Positions 8,641-17,692 of a stretch of DNA of 64,000 bases are shown in pieces (within the stretch, counting starts at the first letter, position 1; the number at the start of each line of letters is the position of its first letter). The notes under the pieces are model-generated. The model was not told the DNA's origin, ran no database searches, and was given only the letters and a program-made list of their open reading frames with translations. Position numbers and translations under genes: made by a program. The stretch lies in contig NZ_CP009889.1 in the NCBI RefSeq assembly GCF_000788395.1, positions 992,001-1,056,000 of the forward strand. Reading direction: 5' to 3'. This stretch comes from Pseudoalteromonas piratica (lineage in GTDB: Bacteria; Pseudomonadota; Gammaproteobacteria; Enterobacterales; Alteromonadaceae).

Positions 8641-10014
8641 TTGGTTTTATTTTTGACGCGCATTATACCTTTTTTTCTACTCTCTCTATTGTTGCTGACG
8701 CATGGTACGCTTCGTGCTGACCTATTAACGGCGTCTATCAATTATACCAACGGGGAATTTAAAAAGGCTTACAGCGAATTTTATAAACTAGCAGAACTGG
8801 GCAATAGCGATGCAATGTTCAATATTGCCGTTATGCATTTACAAGGACGTGGTCTGCCAAAAGACTTGGCGAAAGCCTATGCTTGGTTTTCAATTGCCAG
8901 TGATTTCGGCATTGCAGATGCAAAAAGTGCGGCAATGCAAATTGAGGCACAAGTAACCGATAAAGACCCTTTGTATTTTGCCTACAAAACATTGTCAAAC
9001 GAGCATAATTATCAAGCTTATTTAAACAAATTAGCGCCCCAATTTAATAGTAGTTATATCCCAGAAACACAGCCCCAAAAAACATTTAATATTGAACCAA
9101 AATACCCAGAACATGCTGCTGAACGAGGAATTGAAGGTTGGGTTTGGGCTGAATACGATATAGATACAATCGGTGCCGTAAAAAATATCCAAATCATTGA
9201 TAGTTACCCTGAAAAAACTTTCGATACGGCATTGTTACAAGCACTGAAACGCTGGCGATATCAAACTTCTGAGGTGCTACCAATAAAACGACGCAGTGTG
9301 CTTTATCATTTTACAACCTTTAAAGGAAAACGTTATCAACAAGGTTTTGCTCGGCAACAACGTGCTTATCAAAAACATATTGCTGAGGTTATCGAACAAG
9401 CTGAAAGTGGCAATGCGTTATGGCAATACCGTATCGGGCATTGGCTATCAACCGACACCAATAACGCATCTAAACTTTTGAAATATCACTGGACCGATAC
9501 AAATGCCGCGCAACAACTAATGTTGTCATCAGCAAAGAACGGTTTTCCTCATGCCCAATATCGTATCGCGACTCAATTATTGTTAGGTGATAAAACACAA
9601 CAAGATCGAGAAAAAGGCTTAAATTGGCTGCTTAAGAGCGCACAAAGTGGCTTTGTACACGCACAATATCGTTTGGGCATTGAGTTTTTGGTTCAACACT
9701 CCGTACATTACGATCGTGCAAAAGCAAAACGATGGCTAACACAATCCTCTGAACAAGGTCATCTACTCGCAAAACTATCGCTTGGTAGTTTAGCAATTGA
9801 TGCTAAGCAATTTTCTGTCGCAGTTGCTTACATTAATGAAGTTTTAGAACACGACAGCCGAAGTGTCGAAGCTAACTATCTCAATGCATTGATTATGCTC
9901 AGTAAGAATAAAACCAAAGAGGCAAAAAAGTGGTTGAATATCGCCATTAGCGAAGGCGAAGCACAACAAGTTGATGTGAGCGAATATAAACAGTTACTAA
10001 TAGAGATTAACTAG
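8641..10014 (+). CDS. Secreted Sel1-repeat protein with an internal TonB C-terminal domain
   Basis: This 457-residue protein starts with a hydrophobic signal or anchor (about 5-26). Sel1-type helical repeats follow (about 36-95, with AMFNIAVMHLQGRGLPKD), then a domain matching the TonB/TolA C-terminal fold (about 149-225: PKYPEHAAERGIEGWVWAEY, then ALLQALKRWRYQ), and then more Sel1 repeats (about 245-420). Normal TonB proteins have their receptor-contacting domain at the very end, after a proline-rich spacer; here it sits inside a repeat protein and no proline-rich linker is seen. Lying between two TonB receptors, it may couple or organise them in the periplasm. The start is a TTG at 8641 or a TTG at 8653; neither has a clear ribosome site. 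Confidence 0.75.
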   Translation: MVLFLTRIIPFFLLSLLLLTHGTLRADLLTASINYTNGEFKKAYSEFYKLAELGNSDAMFNIAVMHLQGRGLPKDLAKAYAWFSIASDFGIADAKSAAMQIEAQVTDKDPLYFAYKTLSNEHNYQAYLNKLAPQFNSSYIPETQPQKTFNIEPKYPEHAAERGIEGWVWAEYDIDTIGAVKNIQIIDSYPEKTFDTALLQALKRWRYQTSEVLPIKRRSVLYHFTTFKGKRYQQGFARQQRAYQKHIAEVIEQAESGNALWQYRIGHWLSTDTNNASKLLKYHWTDTNAAQQLMLSSAKNGFPHAQYRIATQLLLGDKTQQDREKGLNWLLKSAQSGFVHAQYRLGIEFLVQHSVHYDRAKAKRWLTQSSEQGHLLAKLSLGSLAIDAKQFSVAVAYINEVLEHDSRSVEANYLNALIMLSKNKTKEAKKWLNIAISEGEAQQVDVSEYKQLLIEIN

Positions 10015-10052
10015 TATTTTATCGCTAACCATTGATTTTATCCGCCAAACGG

Positions 10053-12095
10053 TTATTTCTTCTCTAGTATTACTAAATCAGACTGGAGATTATTTACCTG
10101 ATTTACCACGACTTGTTTACCCACTGAATCACTCGTTATAGTTAGAGGCAGTGTTGTATGAAAAGCATTAACTGCAAGGGCAGTCATTTCACTATATTCA
10201 CCAGTATCAAAACGATAATCGTATAATGTAACCGTTTTGCCTTTCTTAACTGCAAAATAGATTCCTGATTGATAAATACTTGGCGTAAAAAGCTTAGTTG
10301 AAGGCATAACATTATCAATAAGCAGCGGATCATAAATTCGCTCGGATAAATATTTTCCAATTGATTCTGCATAATTACGATAGCCATTCGTTAAAACTGA
10401 GCGATATTCTTTGTTGGCAAGCATAAATTCTATGTCGCGTGTTTGCGCGTTGGGTTCTGCAATACCCATAGACAAATTGTAAAACCAATTCTGCGATGTT
10501 TTTTCACCCTCTTTGACATAGAAAATACCCAAATTGTTAGGATGCCAGTGCAGTTTATCAAATTTGCCTGTTGCAATTGTAACACTGTGTTTAGTTACCA
10601 AATTTACGAGAACGAGCTTCTTATCAAGAAAACCAATTATCAAAAAGTTGCCATTAGGTGAAAAGCTCATAATATCTGGTAAGGCCTGTTCAGAGAATGA
10701 AGTAACGTATTGCACATTGATATTATTGAAGTGTCTTAGCCAAATCTGCTGTTGATTAGTGGGTTTATCAATTGTTAAATACGCGTATTTGCTGCCATCA
10801 GCGGAAACAGTCGGCAAAAGCGCATCTGTCATTGATGAACTAAGTGGTTTTAATAAATCGCTATTTACCTTAAATAAACCAATTTCTGCATTTGCCGCAC
10901 TTACAGTCACTGCTTGTGTTTTTGGGTTAACACTCATGTCATAAATCTTACCCAGAGGAAGTGTTAATTCCCCTAGACGTTCATTGGTTTTATATTGAAT
11001 TAGTTTCGATGCGCCTACCCATAAATCCTCGTTTGCAGAGGCGATATGAGTCATATTTGGTTCTTGAATAGACAGCGCTGTCTTATCTTGTCCAAATAAA
11101 TCATGTTGATATATCACGTTCTCATTGCGTGAAAGGGTATAAAGTGATTGTTTGTTTATTGTGAAATCATCAACATTATCAATAAGTTTTTTGCCATCCT
11201 CTAAGGCGCGAGGAAAGGGTTCAAAGCTTACATCATAGCGAAATAATTGGTTGTTGAACTGGGCAATAATGACATTATGCTGAGGCCAGCTAAGTGCTAC
11301 ATTAATCAAACTACTTGGACAGTTGGCTAATTTACTATCTAATGACAAGCGCCAGGTTTCAATAGCGCTCGCAGTTGAAACAACACGAATATTGCATTGC
11401 AATGCATCTGAACGAATATAGGCAAGCCACTTTTGATCGGGCGAGAATACACCAGCTTGTTCTGAATAGTTTGCATTTTTAAGGATATGTGAGGTTTGCT
11501 GTTTTAAATCCATAACAGCAAGATCCGAATGTGACTGATTGATAGGCGTGTAATTAAACACCATAAACGCGCCATCGCTTGAAAACGACATACCTTGCTC
11601 AATCCCAGCGCGTTGTGTAAGCAGGCGTGACTTGTAACGAGAACTCAACGGGGCATTGGTATTGATTTTGGCAATAAAATAGTGAGTCACAACGCCTAGA
11701 AGTAAGCAAAGCGCCGCCAAATAAAACGCATTTTTGGAGTTGATAGGTTTATCATCAATAACATTTTCAGATATTGGGGCTATCAGCTGATAACCAATGC
11801 GAGGAACTGTTCGAATAATCCCCTGTTCTTTACGGTCATCGCCTATTGTCTTTCTTAACTCTGTTACTAACTTACTAAGGGAATTATCGCTCACAATCAC
11901 ATTCGGCCAGATTGAATCGAGCAATTCATCTCGTGAGACAGCCCTACCCTGATAGCTAATTAATACCTCAAGTAACTTAAGTTGCTTACTTTCAATTTTG
12001 CACCAAACGCCTTTACGTTTAACTCGCATAGCAACAAAATCAACAACAATTTTGTCTATTTTAATTAATGAGTTAGGTAACGATATGTGAGGCAA
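10053..12095 (-). CDS. Membrane-bound CadC/ToxR-like regulator with periplasmic propeller-like domain
   Basis: This 680-residue one-component regulator begins with a winged-helix DNA-binding domain of the OmpR type (about 15-105: LLEVLISYQGRAVSRDELLD, then SLSKLVTELRKTIGDD and VPRIGYQL). One membrane helix follows (about 123-142). The rest, about 540 residues, lies in the periplasm and shows repeated WD40/TolB-like blades (for example FSSDGAFMVFNY, FSPDQKWLAYIRSD, FSPNGNFLIIGF). It should sense a periplasmic signal and act directly on nearby DNA. It is transcribed away from the TonB receptor gene at 12218 with only about 120 bp between the starts, so control of that receptor and its own gene is likely. 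The signal is unknown. Confidence 0.85.
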   Translation of the reverse strand: MPHISLPNSLIKIDKIVVDFVAMRVKRKGVWCKIESKQLKLLEVLISYQGRAVSRDELLDSIWPNVIVSDNSLSKLVTELRKTIGDDRKEQGIIRTVPRIGYQLIAPISENVIDDKPINSKNAFYLAALCLLLGVVTHYFIAKINTNAPLSSRYKSRLLTQRAGIEQGMSFSSDGAFMVFNYTPINQSHSDLAVMDLKQQTSHILKNANYSEQAGVFSPDQKWLAYIRSDALQCNIRVVSTASAIETWRLSLDSKLANCPSSLINVALSWPQHNVIIAQFNNQLFRYDVSFEPFPRALEDGKKLIDNVDDFTINKQSLYTLSRNENVIYQHDLFGQDKTALSIQEPNMTHIASANEDLWVGASKLIQYKTNERLGELTLPLGKIYDMSVNPKTQAVTVSAANAEIGLFKVNSDLLKPLSSSMTDALLPTVSADGSKYAYLTIDKPTNQQQIWLRHFNNINVQYVTSFSEQALPDIMSFSPNGNFLIIGFLDKKLVLVNLVTKHSVTIATGKFDKLHWHPNNLGIFYVKEGEKTSQNWFYNLSMGIAEPNAQTRDIEFMLANKEYRSVLTNGYRNYAESIGKYLSERIYDPLLIDNVMPSTKLFTPSIYQSGIYFAVKKGKTVTLYDYRFDTGEYSEMTALAVNAFHTTLPLTITSDSVGKQVVVNQVNNLQSDLVILEKK

Positions 12096-12138
12096 AATTA
12101 GTCTGGCCTTATAGCGTGTAAATCAGTATTATGATTTT

Positions 12139-12206
12139 GCATTTTAAGCGTTTATAAACACACAAGTAAATATTCAGAAGCGATATTCTTCCAACGTTTA
12201 AAATGC
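12139..12206 (+). promoter_or_regulatory. Inverted repeat next to the ribosome site of the second TonB receptor
   Basis: GCATTTTAAGCGTT (12139-12152) pairs with AACGTTTAAAATGC (12193-12206): 13 of 14 DNA pairs, and all 14 in RNA if the single mismatch forms G-U. The spacer is 40 nt. The right arm ends two bases before the AGGGGGG ribosome site at 12208-12214. It lies in the divergent region between the CadC-like regulator and the receptor, so it could be that regulator's operator or an mRNA stem affecting translation. Confidence 0.45.
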
Positions 12207-12217
12207 TAGGGGGGCAA

Positions 12218-14848
12218 ATGCGACATCAAACACATAACACAAAAAATCAACTACGTAATGTAACTAGTAAACATAAACCAATGCTGGTTTGCATCATTTT
12301 TTGCTCTTCAAACTTGCTAGCATCAAATACCCAAACTATTGACCTTGATACCATCGAAATTAGAGGTATTCACAAAAGCTTAGTCACCTCCCTTGCTGAT
12401 AAAAAGGAACATCAATCAATCTCAGATGTTCTCAGTGCACAAGAAATTGGTAAGTTTCCTGATAAAAACGTGGCGGAAGCATTACAGCGAGTTACTGGCA
12501 TATCCTTAACCCGTGTTATGGGTGAAGGCGAACGGGTCGGTGTTCGTGGTACAACACCTGGACAAAATCGTACGTTTTTAAATGGTCAAAATATTGCTTC
12601 TGCAGATTGGTGGATTTCATCTTTGCCTAATCGTGGTTTTAACTACACCATGTTACCGGCTGAACTTGTTAATAAATTAGAAGTGTTTAAAACACCACAA
12701 GCACAACAAGATGAAGGCTCCCTTGGCGGAGCAATAAATATTAAAACCCACCGGCCATTAACTACCGAGACACAGTTTATTACCACAATCCAAGGACAGT
12801 ACAGCGATTTATCTGACGAAATGGATCCACAATTATCCGTTTTCTATAACCATATCAACCCAGACAAAGATTTTGGTGTATTGTTTACCCTCACTAGGCA
12901 TCAGCGCACATTAAGAAGAGATGGACTGGAGTCTTGGGGATGGCATTCAGCAAACTTTGATGTACTTGATAATGGCGATTTATTTTATAGCCACAATGAC
13001 AGCGCTGACATTAAAAGCATTTGGACTCCTGGTGGAGGTGGCTCCGCTATTTTTCAACAAAAGCGCCTGCGTACCAGCGCCACAATGGCGATAGATTATC
13101 AACCCAGTAATGCTTGGCAATTTGAACTCGATTTACTCTATTCAGAGCTGGATGCAGATAATAGCAATCAAAACTTTTTATGGTTACCCACCAACGTCTT
13201 TGCGCGCGGTGGCGTTATTACCGATTACCAAATAGACGACAATACACTTACTTATGCAAATTACAGCCAAGTAAGCGCTGATGATCAGCTTCCATTTAGT
13301 ACATCAATGGAAGCAATTTGGCGTCAATCTAATATTCAAACTAATAGTATTAACCTTAAAGCTGATCACACCATTCATTTTTGGCAAAATAGCTACCAAT
13401 TTGGTTTTACCCGTGGCAGTGGTGGTACTCAGGATGATAATACATCTCAATGGTCAGCCAATTCAGCATTCAGTGTTGATACGCGAACAAAGCGCGATAT
13501 TCAAACACATTACCAAGTTGACCCTTTATCTGCGCGTGATTGGCTAATAAGTGAAGTACGAAATGATTCACAACATTCTGTTGATCAAGAGTGGTACTTA
13601 CAAGCTGACTTTACCAAAGCCTTGATTCACACGATAATCGATAGCATCGATTTTGGTGCAAAGTACCGAAACCATAAAAGGGATTTTATTAGGAATCGTT
13701 CTAATAATGGTGGGTATAACGATATAAATGGTGTACTTAATTGGATATTAGCTGATTTCGACGCTCCCTTCCCTGATGATTACTTAAGTGGAATTGGATC
13801 GGATAAGACCTTAAAGGCCTATGCATTTGCCGATACCGCAACACTTGCTAATGAATATAAACACTACCCTTTTAAACAACAGATTGAACAAGCAAGTCGC
13901 TTTGACATTCAAGAACAAACAACAGCAGTTTATGGTAAACTTAATCTTGTCAGTGAATTATTCACGTCCAATGTCGGCGTGAGAATTGTAAACACGCAAC
14001 AAGATGCAGGTGCCTACCAACAAGTTAGTTCATCTAGCGCTGCGCAACCCAATTATGTTTGGCAACAACAAAGTAAACACTACACTGACTTGCTACCTAG
14101 CTTTAATTTAAATTTTGATTTATCAGAAGATGTGTTAATGCGTTTTGGTGCAGCAAAAGTAATGGCTCGCGCTGAATATCATCATTTAATGCCTTCAACA
14201 AATTACAATGTTACCCAAGCGCAAGGCCAAGGTGGTAATCCGTCACTCGATCCTTACCGTGCATCACAATATGATTTGTCATTAGAATGGTACTTCTCTG
14301 ATTTGGGTCTACTTTCCATTGCCACCTTTGCCAAAGATGTAAAATCGTTTATCGAGTTTAATCGCCAACTAGAAACCCATGAAGGGGTTTTGATGACCAT
14401 TGATCGACCCATAAACGGTGCAGGCGGTCATTTATGGGGTCTTGAAGTCAGCTATCAGCAAGAGTTTTTTCAAGGACTTGGGGTTATTACCAATTATACC
14501 TATGTTAACGGGGACAGAGACGGCGAGCACACTCAATCCGATATACCAGGCACATCGGAACACACTATTAATGTAACGGGGTATTATGAAAATGACTGGT
14601 TCAGTGCGCGGTTATCTCATAATTACCGAACAAAGTTCGCAACAGGTATTGGTACTGAAATGGCCGATGATTTCTCTCAAATAGATGCAACGTTTAGCTA
14701 CTATGTGACACCTAATATTTCATTAAACCTTGAAGGTTTAAATCTGACAGATGAAATAACTTACCTTTACGAGGGTTCGCATTACTCACCCAAAGCTATT
14801 TATCGTAATGGACGTCGGATATATTTGGGAGTGCGATTTGTTTACTAA
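12218..14848 (+). CDS. TonB-dependent receptor, second of two paralogues
   Basis: This outer-membrane receptor of about 876 residues is a paralogue of the one at 5817. The plug has IGKFPDKNVAEALQRVTGIS, the DWW motif and RGFNYTMLP; the barrel shares many segments and ends in RRIYLGVRFVY with a terminal aromatic. I chose the ATG at 12218 because an unusually G-rich ribosome site (AGGGGGG, 12208-12214) lies just before it; an ATG at 12203 in the same frame lies upstream of that site. The N-terminus is longer and less typical than in the paralogue, with a hydrophobic stretch around residues 27-37 (MLVCIIFCSSN) that serves as signal sequence. The substrate is unknown. The divergent CadC-like regulator probably controls it. 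Confidence 0.92.
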   Translation: MRHQTHNTKNQLRNVTSKHKPMLVCIIFCSSNLLASNTQTIDLDTIEIRGIHKSLVTSLADKKEHQSISDVLSAQEIGKFPDKNVAEALQRVTGISLTRVMGEGERVGVRGTTPGQNRTFLNGQNIASADWWISSLPNRGFNYTMLPAELVNKLEVFKTPQAQQDEGSLGGAINIKTHRPLTTETQFITTIQGQYSDLSDEMDPQLSVFYNHINPDKDFGVLFTLTRHQRTLRRDGLESWGWHSANFDVLDNGDLFYSHNDSADIKSIWTPGGGGSAIFQQKRLRTSATMAIDYQPSNAWQFELDLLYSELDADNSNQNFLWLPTNVFARGGVITDYQIDDNTLTYANYSQVSADDQLPFSTSMEAIWRQSNIQTNSINLKADHTIHFWQNSYQFGFTRGSGGTQDDNTSQWSANSAFSVDTRTKRDIQTHYQVDPLSARDWLISEVRNDSQHSVDQEWYLQADFTKALIHTIIDSIDFGAKYRNHKRDFIRNRSNNGGYNDINGVLNWILADFDAPFPDDYLSGIGSDKTLKAYAFADTATLANEYKHYPFKQQIEQASRFDIQEQTTAVYGKLNLVSELFTSNVGVRIVNTQQDAGAYQQVSSSSAAQPNYVWQQQSKHYTDLLPSFNLNFDLSEDVLMRFGAAKVMARAEYHHLMPSTNYNVTQAQGQGGNPSLDPYRASQYDLSLEWYFSDLGLLSIATFAKDVKSFIEFNRQLETHEGVLMTIDRPINGAGGHLWGLEVSYQQEFFQGLGVITNYTYVNGDRDGEHTQSDIPGTSEHTINVTGYYENDWFSARLSHNYRTKFATGIGTEMADDFSQIDATFSYYVTPNISLNLEGLNLTDEITYLYEGSHYSPKAIYRNGRRIYLGVRFVY

Positions 14849-14976
14849 ATGTTATCGATTGTTAACAGGGTTATTAAATGTAACCCATTGTAATAGTGTG
14901 TAAAGTTCATTATATAGTCATTTTTCCCGTGACATACTGACTCATGATATTTCTATCATTCACGGAAAAAAGAATA

Positions 14977-16332
14977 ATGACACTTTTAAAAAAATCCTCG
15001 GTTTTATTGTTAACAACTTTGCTTGCGGCTTGCAGTGACAGTGATGAATCATCCGGTACAGGTTATGTACAAATGTACAACGCCAGTAGCAATAGCCCAA
15101 ATGTCTACTTAGAAATCGACGATGTAATTCGCACTGGTGCAGGTTTCGGGCAAGTTACTACACGACATAATTACAATAACGATGACTATGAGCTTAACTA
15201 CCTCTATATTAACGATAATGACGACTACATCTCGTTATTAGAAGACAATGACACCCTGTCGATAAAAAGTGATGTTAAACATTTAAAAGTGCTTGCAGGC
15301 GATTATAACGAACCGCAAATCAAACAGTTTGAAATTGCCGAGTTTGATGTAGACGATAAATTTCAACTCGCTGCTATCAATACTGTATCGGACGACAAAG
15401 AATACGATATATATCTAGCAAAAGATGATTATGACTTTGTAGATGCAGAATTAATTAGCACAACCAATTACCTCGCGTTACCTGAATTGAATGAGTTAAC
15501 AGAAGATAACTACACGTTTTATGTGACTTTAAAAGACGATAGTAATGTAATTTTTCAATCAAATATGGTCGATTTTGATGACGAGCAGACATACATCGTT
15601 ATGATCAGACCAAGTTTTTCAGCACAACCTGGTGGCATTACTCTCGATATTGTGTCTGATGCCTCAAGTGTCACCTCTCTTACCCATGTCGATGCAAAAT
15701 CACAAATCCGTTTTTATAACGCGATTGATGAATACAGTAATGTGAGTTTTAACGCATCTAGCACCAAAGATGAAATCACCACAGAGCTTGTCAATAATGA
15801 TGTTGCTACGGACTACCACAGTGTCAACGCCGGAACCTTTATGTTATCCATGCTCGATAGTTCAAATAACTTAATTGTCAGTAATTACGTAGAAGCCGTG
15901 AATAAGAACGTGTCTTTATTGAGTATATTTTATCAACACAGCGCGGGTTACCCGGCAATGATTTCAGTAGCAGAAAATTTAACGCCGAATGAAGTATCGC
16001 ATCAAGTACAAGTTGTTAACCTCATAGATACTTCCCCTTTCGATACTGAATTGAATGAAATTGATATTTATTTCACGGAAGGAACTGAAACCATTGAAGA
16101 TACAACCAGTTATATCAAAAGTATTGACGCCTTTGAAACCAAGTCAGTCTACCTTGATTCACAAAGCTATGATGTCACAATTACATACCAAGCCAATAAT
16201 CAAACCATTAGTATTTTGCAATTGGCGGATATGGATTTTTCTGAGAAAGGAAATTACATCTTGATTCTTGAAGAAGATGAAAAGCAAACTGACGGCTACA
16301 AAGTTACCTTGCTCAATACCTTAGCACAATAA
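14977..16332 (+). CDS. DUF4397 lipoprotein
   Basis: This 451-residue lipoprotein has a clear lipobox (LLAAC, Cys19) and an acidic exported body. The segment GYVQMYNASSNSPNVYLEID right after the signal is typical of the DUF4397 family, whose members form cell-surface beta domains; a second related block begins near SQIRFYNAIDEYSNVSFNAS, which suggests two tandem domains. The biochemical role of the family is not known. I chose the ATG at 14977 rather than the ATG at 14944 because it places a short basic N-region directly before the lipoprotein signal. The gene follows the second TonB receptor by about 130 bp in the same direction and could be a surface partner of that uptake system, but no shared transcript is proven. 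Confidence 0.75.
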   Translation: MTLLKKSSVLLLTTLLAACSDSDESSGTGYVQMYNASSNSPNVYLEIDDVIRTGAGFGQVTTRHNYNNDDYELNYLYINDNDDYISLLEDNDTLSIKSDVKHLKVLAGDYNEPQIKQFEIAEFDVDDKFQLAAINTVSDDKEYDIYLAKDDYDFVDAELISTTNYLALPELNELTEDNYTFYVTLKDDSNVIFQSNMVDFDDEQTYIVMIRPSFSAQPGGITLDIVSDASSVTSLTHVDAKSQIRFYNAIDEYSNVSFNASSTKDEITTELVNNDVATDYHSVNAGTFMLSMLDSSNNLIVSNYVEAVNKNVSLLSIFYQHSAGYPAMISVAENLTPNEVSHQVQVVNLIDTSPFDTELNEIDIYFTEGTETIEDTTSYIKSIDAFETKSVYLDSQSYDVTITYQANNQTISILQLADMDFSEKGNYILILEEDEKQTDGYKVTLLNTLAQ

Positions 16333-16339
16333 GACATAA

Positions 16340-16366
16340 GTGACTTAGGTGATTGACCTAAGTCAC
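16340..16366. terminator. Hairpin between convergent genes
   Basis: GTGACTTAGGT (16340-16350) pairs perfectly with ACCTAAGTCAC (16356-16366) around a 5-nt loop. The stem overlaps the stop codon of the alcohol dehydrogenase gene on the opposite strand. No T run is present. Confidence 0.55.
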
Positions 16367-17583
16367 GCTTCGCTGATTGCGCCTAACACCTTCTCAAAAC
16401 GGCGCAATGACCAAAATGCAGGAACAGGATAATCGGGGTGTGCTTCAAGTTGTGCAGCAAGTGCCAAATCCTTGATATCGGATGTTCTAATTTCAGATAA
16501 CCTTGATGGTATATTTGCACTCTGCTTTAGTTTTTGTATCTGCTCAATAACCCTAGCAGCCTTTCTTTGACTGTTATCTTGCAGGTTCGACAGTTCACAA
16601 TAATCAGCTATTTCAGCAAGTTTATGTTCAACTACATCACCAAATTCAAGTAGTACAACATCTAATAGCACCGCGTTTGCAAGGCCGTGGGCAACATGAT
16701 ATTTGGCACCTAACTGGTGTGCAATAGCATGTACATAACCTACTGAAGTTCTGGTAAACGCTTCTCCGGCAAAAAATGATGCATTGAGTAAATTAGCTCT
16801 TATTGCCACATCATGTGGTGTTTGCAAAACAAGCGGTAAATTATCAAAAATTAACTTACAGGCCTTTAGCGATTGTGTATTCGTAAATTGAGTCCCGTTA
16901 ATACCTATGTATGCTTCAATAGCATGTGTCAGTGCATCCATCGCTGTTGTCGCTGTGATAGAAGCAGGTAACCCCTTAGTGAGTTCTGGCATTAGCAATG
17001 CAAATTTCGGCGCTAAGCAATAATCGGCAATCGCAAATTTCTCATTGCCTTGTCTATTTGAAGCAACTGCAGCAACGGTTGTTTCAGAGCCGGTTCCAGC
17101 TGTAGTTGGTACTGCGGTCAAACTGGGTAATCTTCGCAATACTTTAAATAATCCTTTTAATTTTGGTAAAGGCACTTTCGGTTTGGCGATGCGCACTCCG
17201 ATTAACTTAGCGGCATCAATTACAGAACCACCACCAATGGCAACTATTCCCTGGCAATGATTTGCTAAATATGCCAAATATCCTTGTTCTATCTCATTGA
17301 TATCAGGGTCAGGCAAAATTTCTGAAAAGACGGTTGTTTTAATACCATTATCATTCAGTAAATCAATCAGTGCTTTGGGCACGCCGAGTTTAAGTAATGC
17401 ATCATCCGTAACAATGAGTAGGTGCTGAATATTTTGCGCTTTTAATTGATTAAGCCAGATAGCGAATTCGTCAGAATGAAAACATTGTGGGCGAGGAATA
17501 GGATAAACCAATAACGCCATGCGTAGTGCGAAGTGATATGCTCGATAGCTCAATGCCTGTAAAGGGCTCACTGTATTTTCCAT
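16363..17583 (-). CDS. Iron-containing alcohol dehydrogenase
   Basis: This 406-residue protein belongs to the group III metal-dependent alcohol dehydrogenases. It shows GGGSVIDAAK (dinucleotide binding), PTTAGTGSETT, the DALTHAIEAY signature and HGLANAVLL, which together carry the Asp and His residues that hold the catalytic metal. It should oxidise an alcohol or reduce an aldehyde with NAD(P) in the cytoplasm. The N-terminus is a little longer than usual, with a hydrophobic stretch (YHFALRMALLVYPIP). It is divergent from pqiA, with about 110 bp between the two starts. The substrate cannot be assigned. Confidence 0.88.
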   Translation of the reverse strand: MENTVSPLQALSYRAYHFALRMALLVYPIPRPQCFHSDEFAIWLNQLKAQNIQHLLIVTDDALLKLGVPKALIDLLNDNGIKTTVFSEILPDPDINEIEQGYLAYLANHCQGIVAIGGGSVIDAAKLIGVRIAKPKVPLPKLKGLFKVLRRLPSLTAVPTTAGTGSETTVAAVASNRQGNEKFAIADYCLAPKFALLMPELTKGLPASITATTAMDALTHAIEAYIGINGTQFTNTQSLKACKLIFDNLPLVLQTPHDVAIRANLLNASFFAGEAFTRTSVGYVHAIAHQLGAKYHVAHGLANAVLLDVVLLEFGDVVEHKLAEIADYCELSNLQDNSQRKAARVIEQIQKLKQSANIPSRLSEIRTSDIKDLALAAQLEAHPDYPVPAFWSLRRFEKVLGAISEA

Positions 17584-17692
17584 AACCTACTGTGCCTTAA
17601 CAATTTTAGAGTAAATATCCTAGCACAATTTCTTGCTATACAATCAAGGATATAAGAAAATTAATGTGTATCGAGATTTAATAAGCGGCTTC

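Noticed and set aside
12203-12217. Upstream ATG as the start of the second TonB receptor
   Set aside because: The AGGGGGG ribosome site lies downstream of this ATG and directly before the ATG at 12218.
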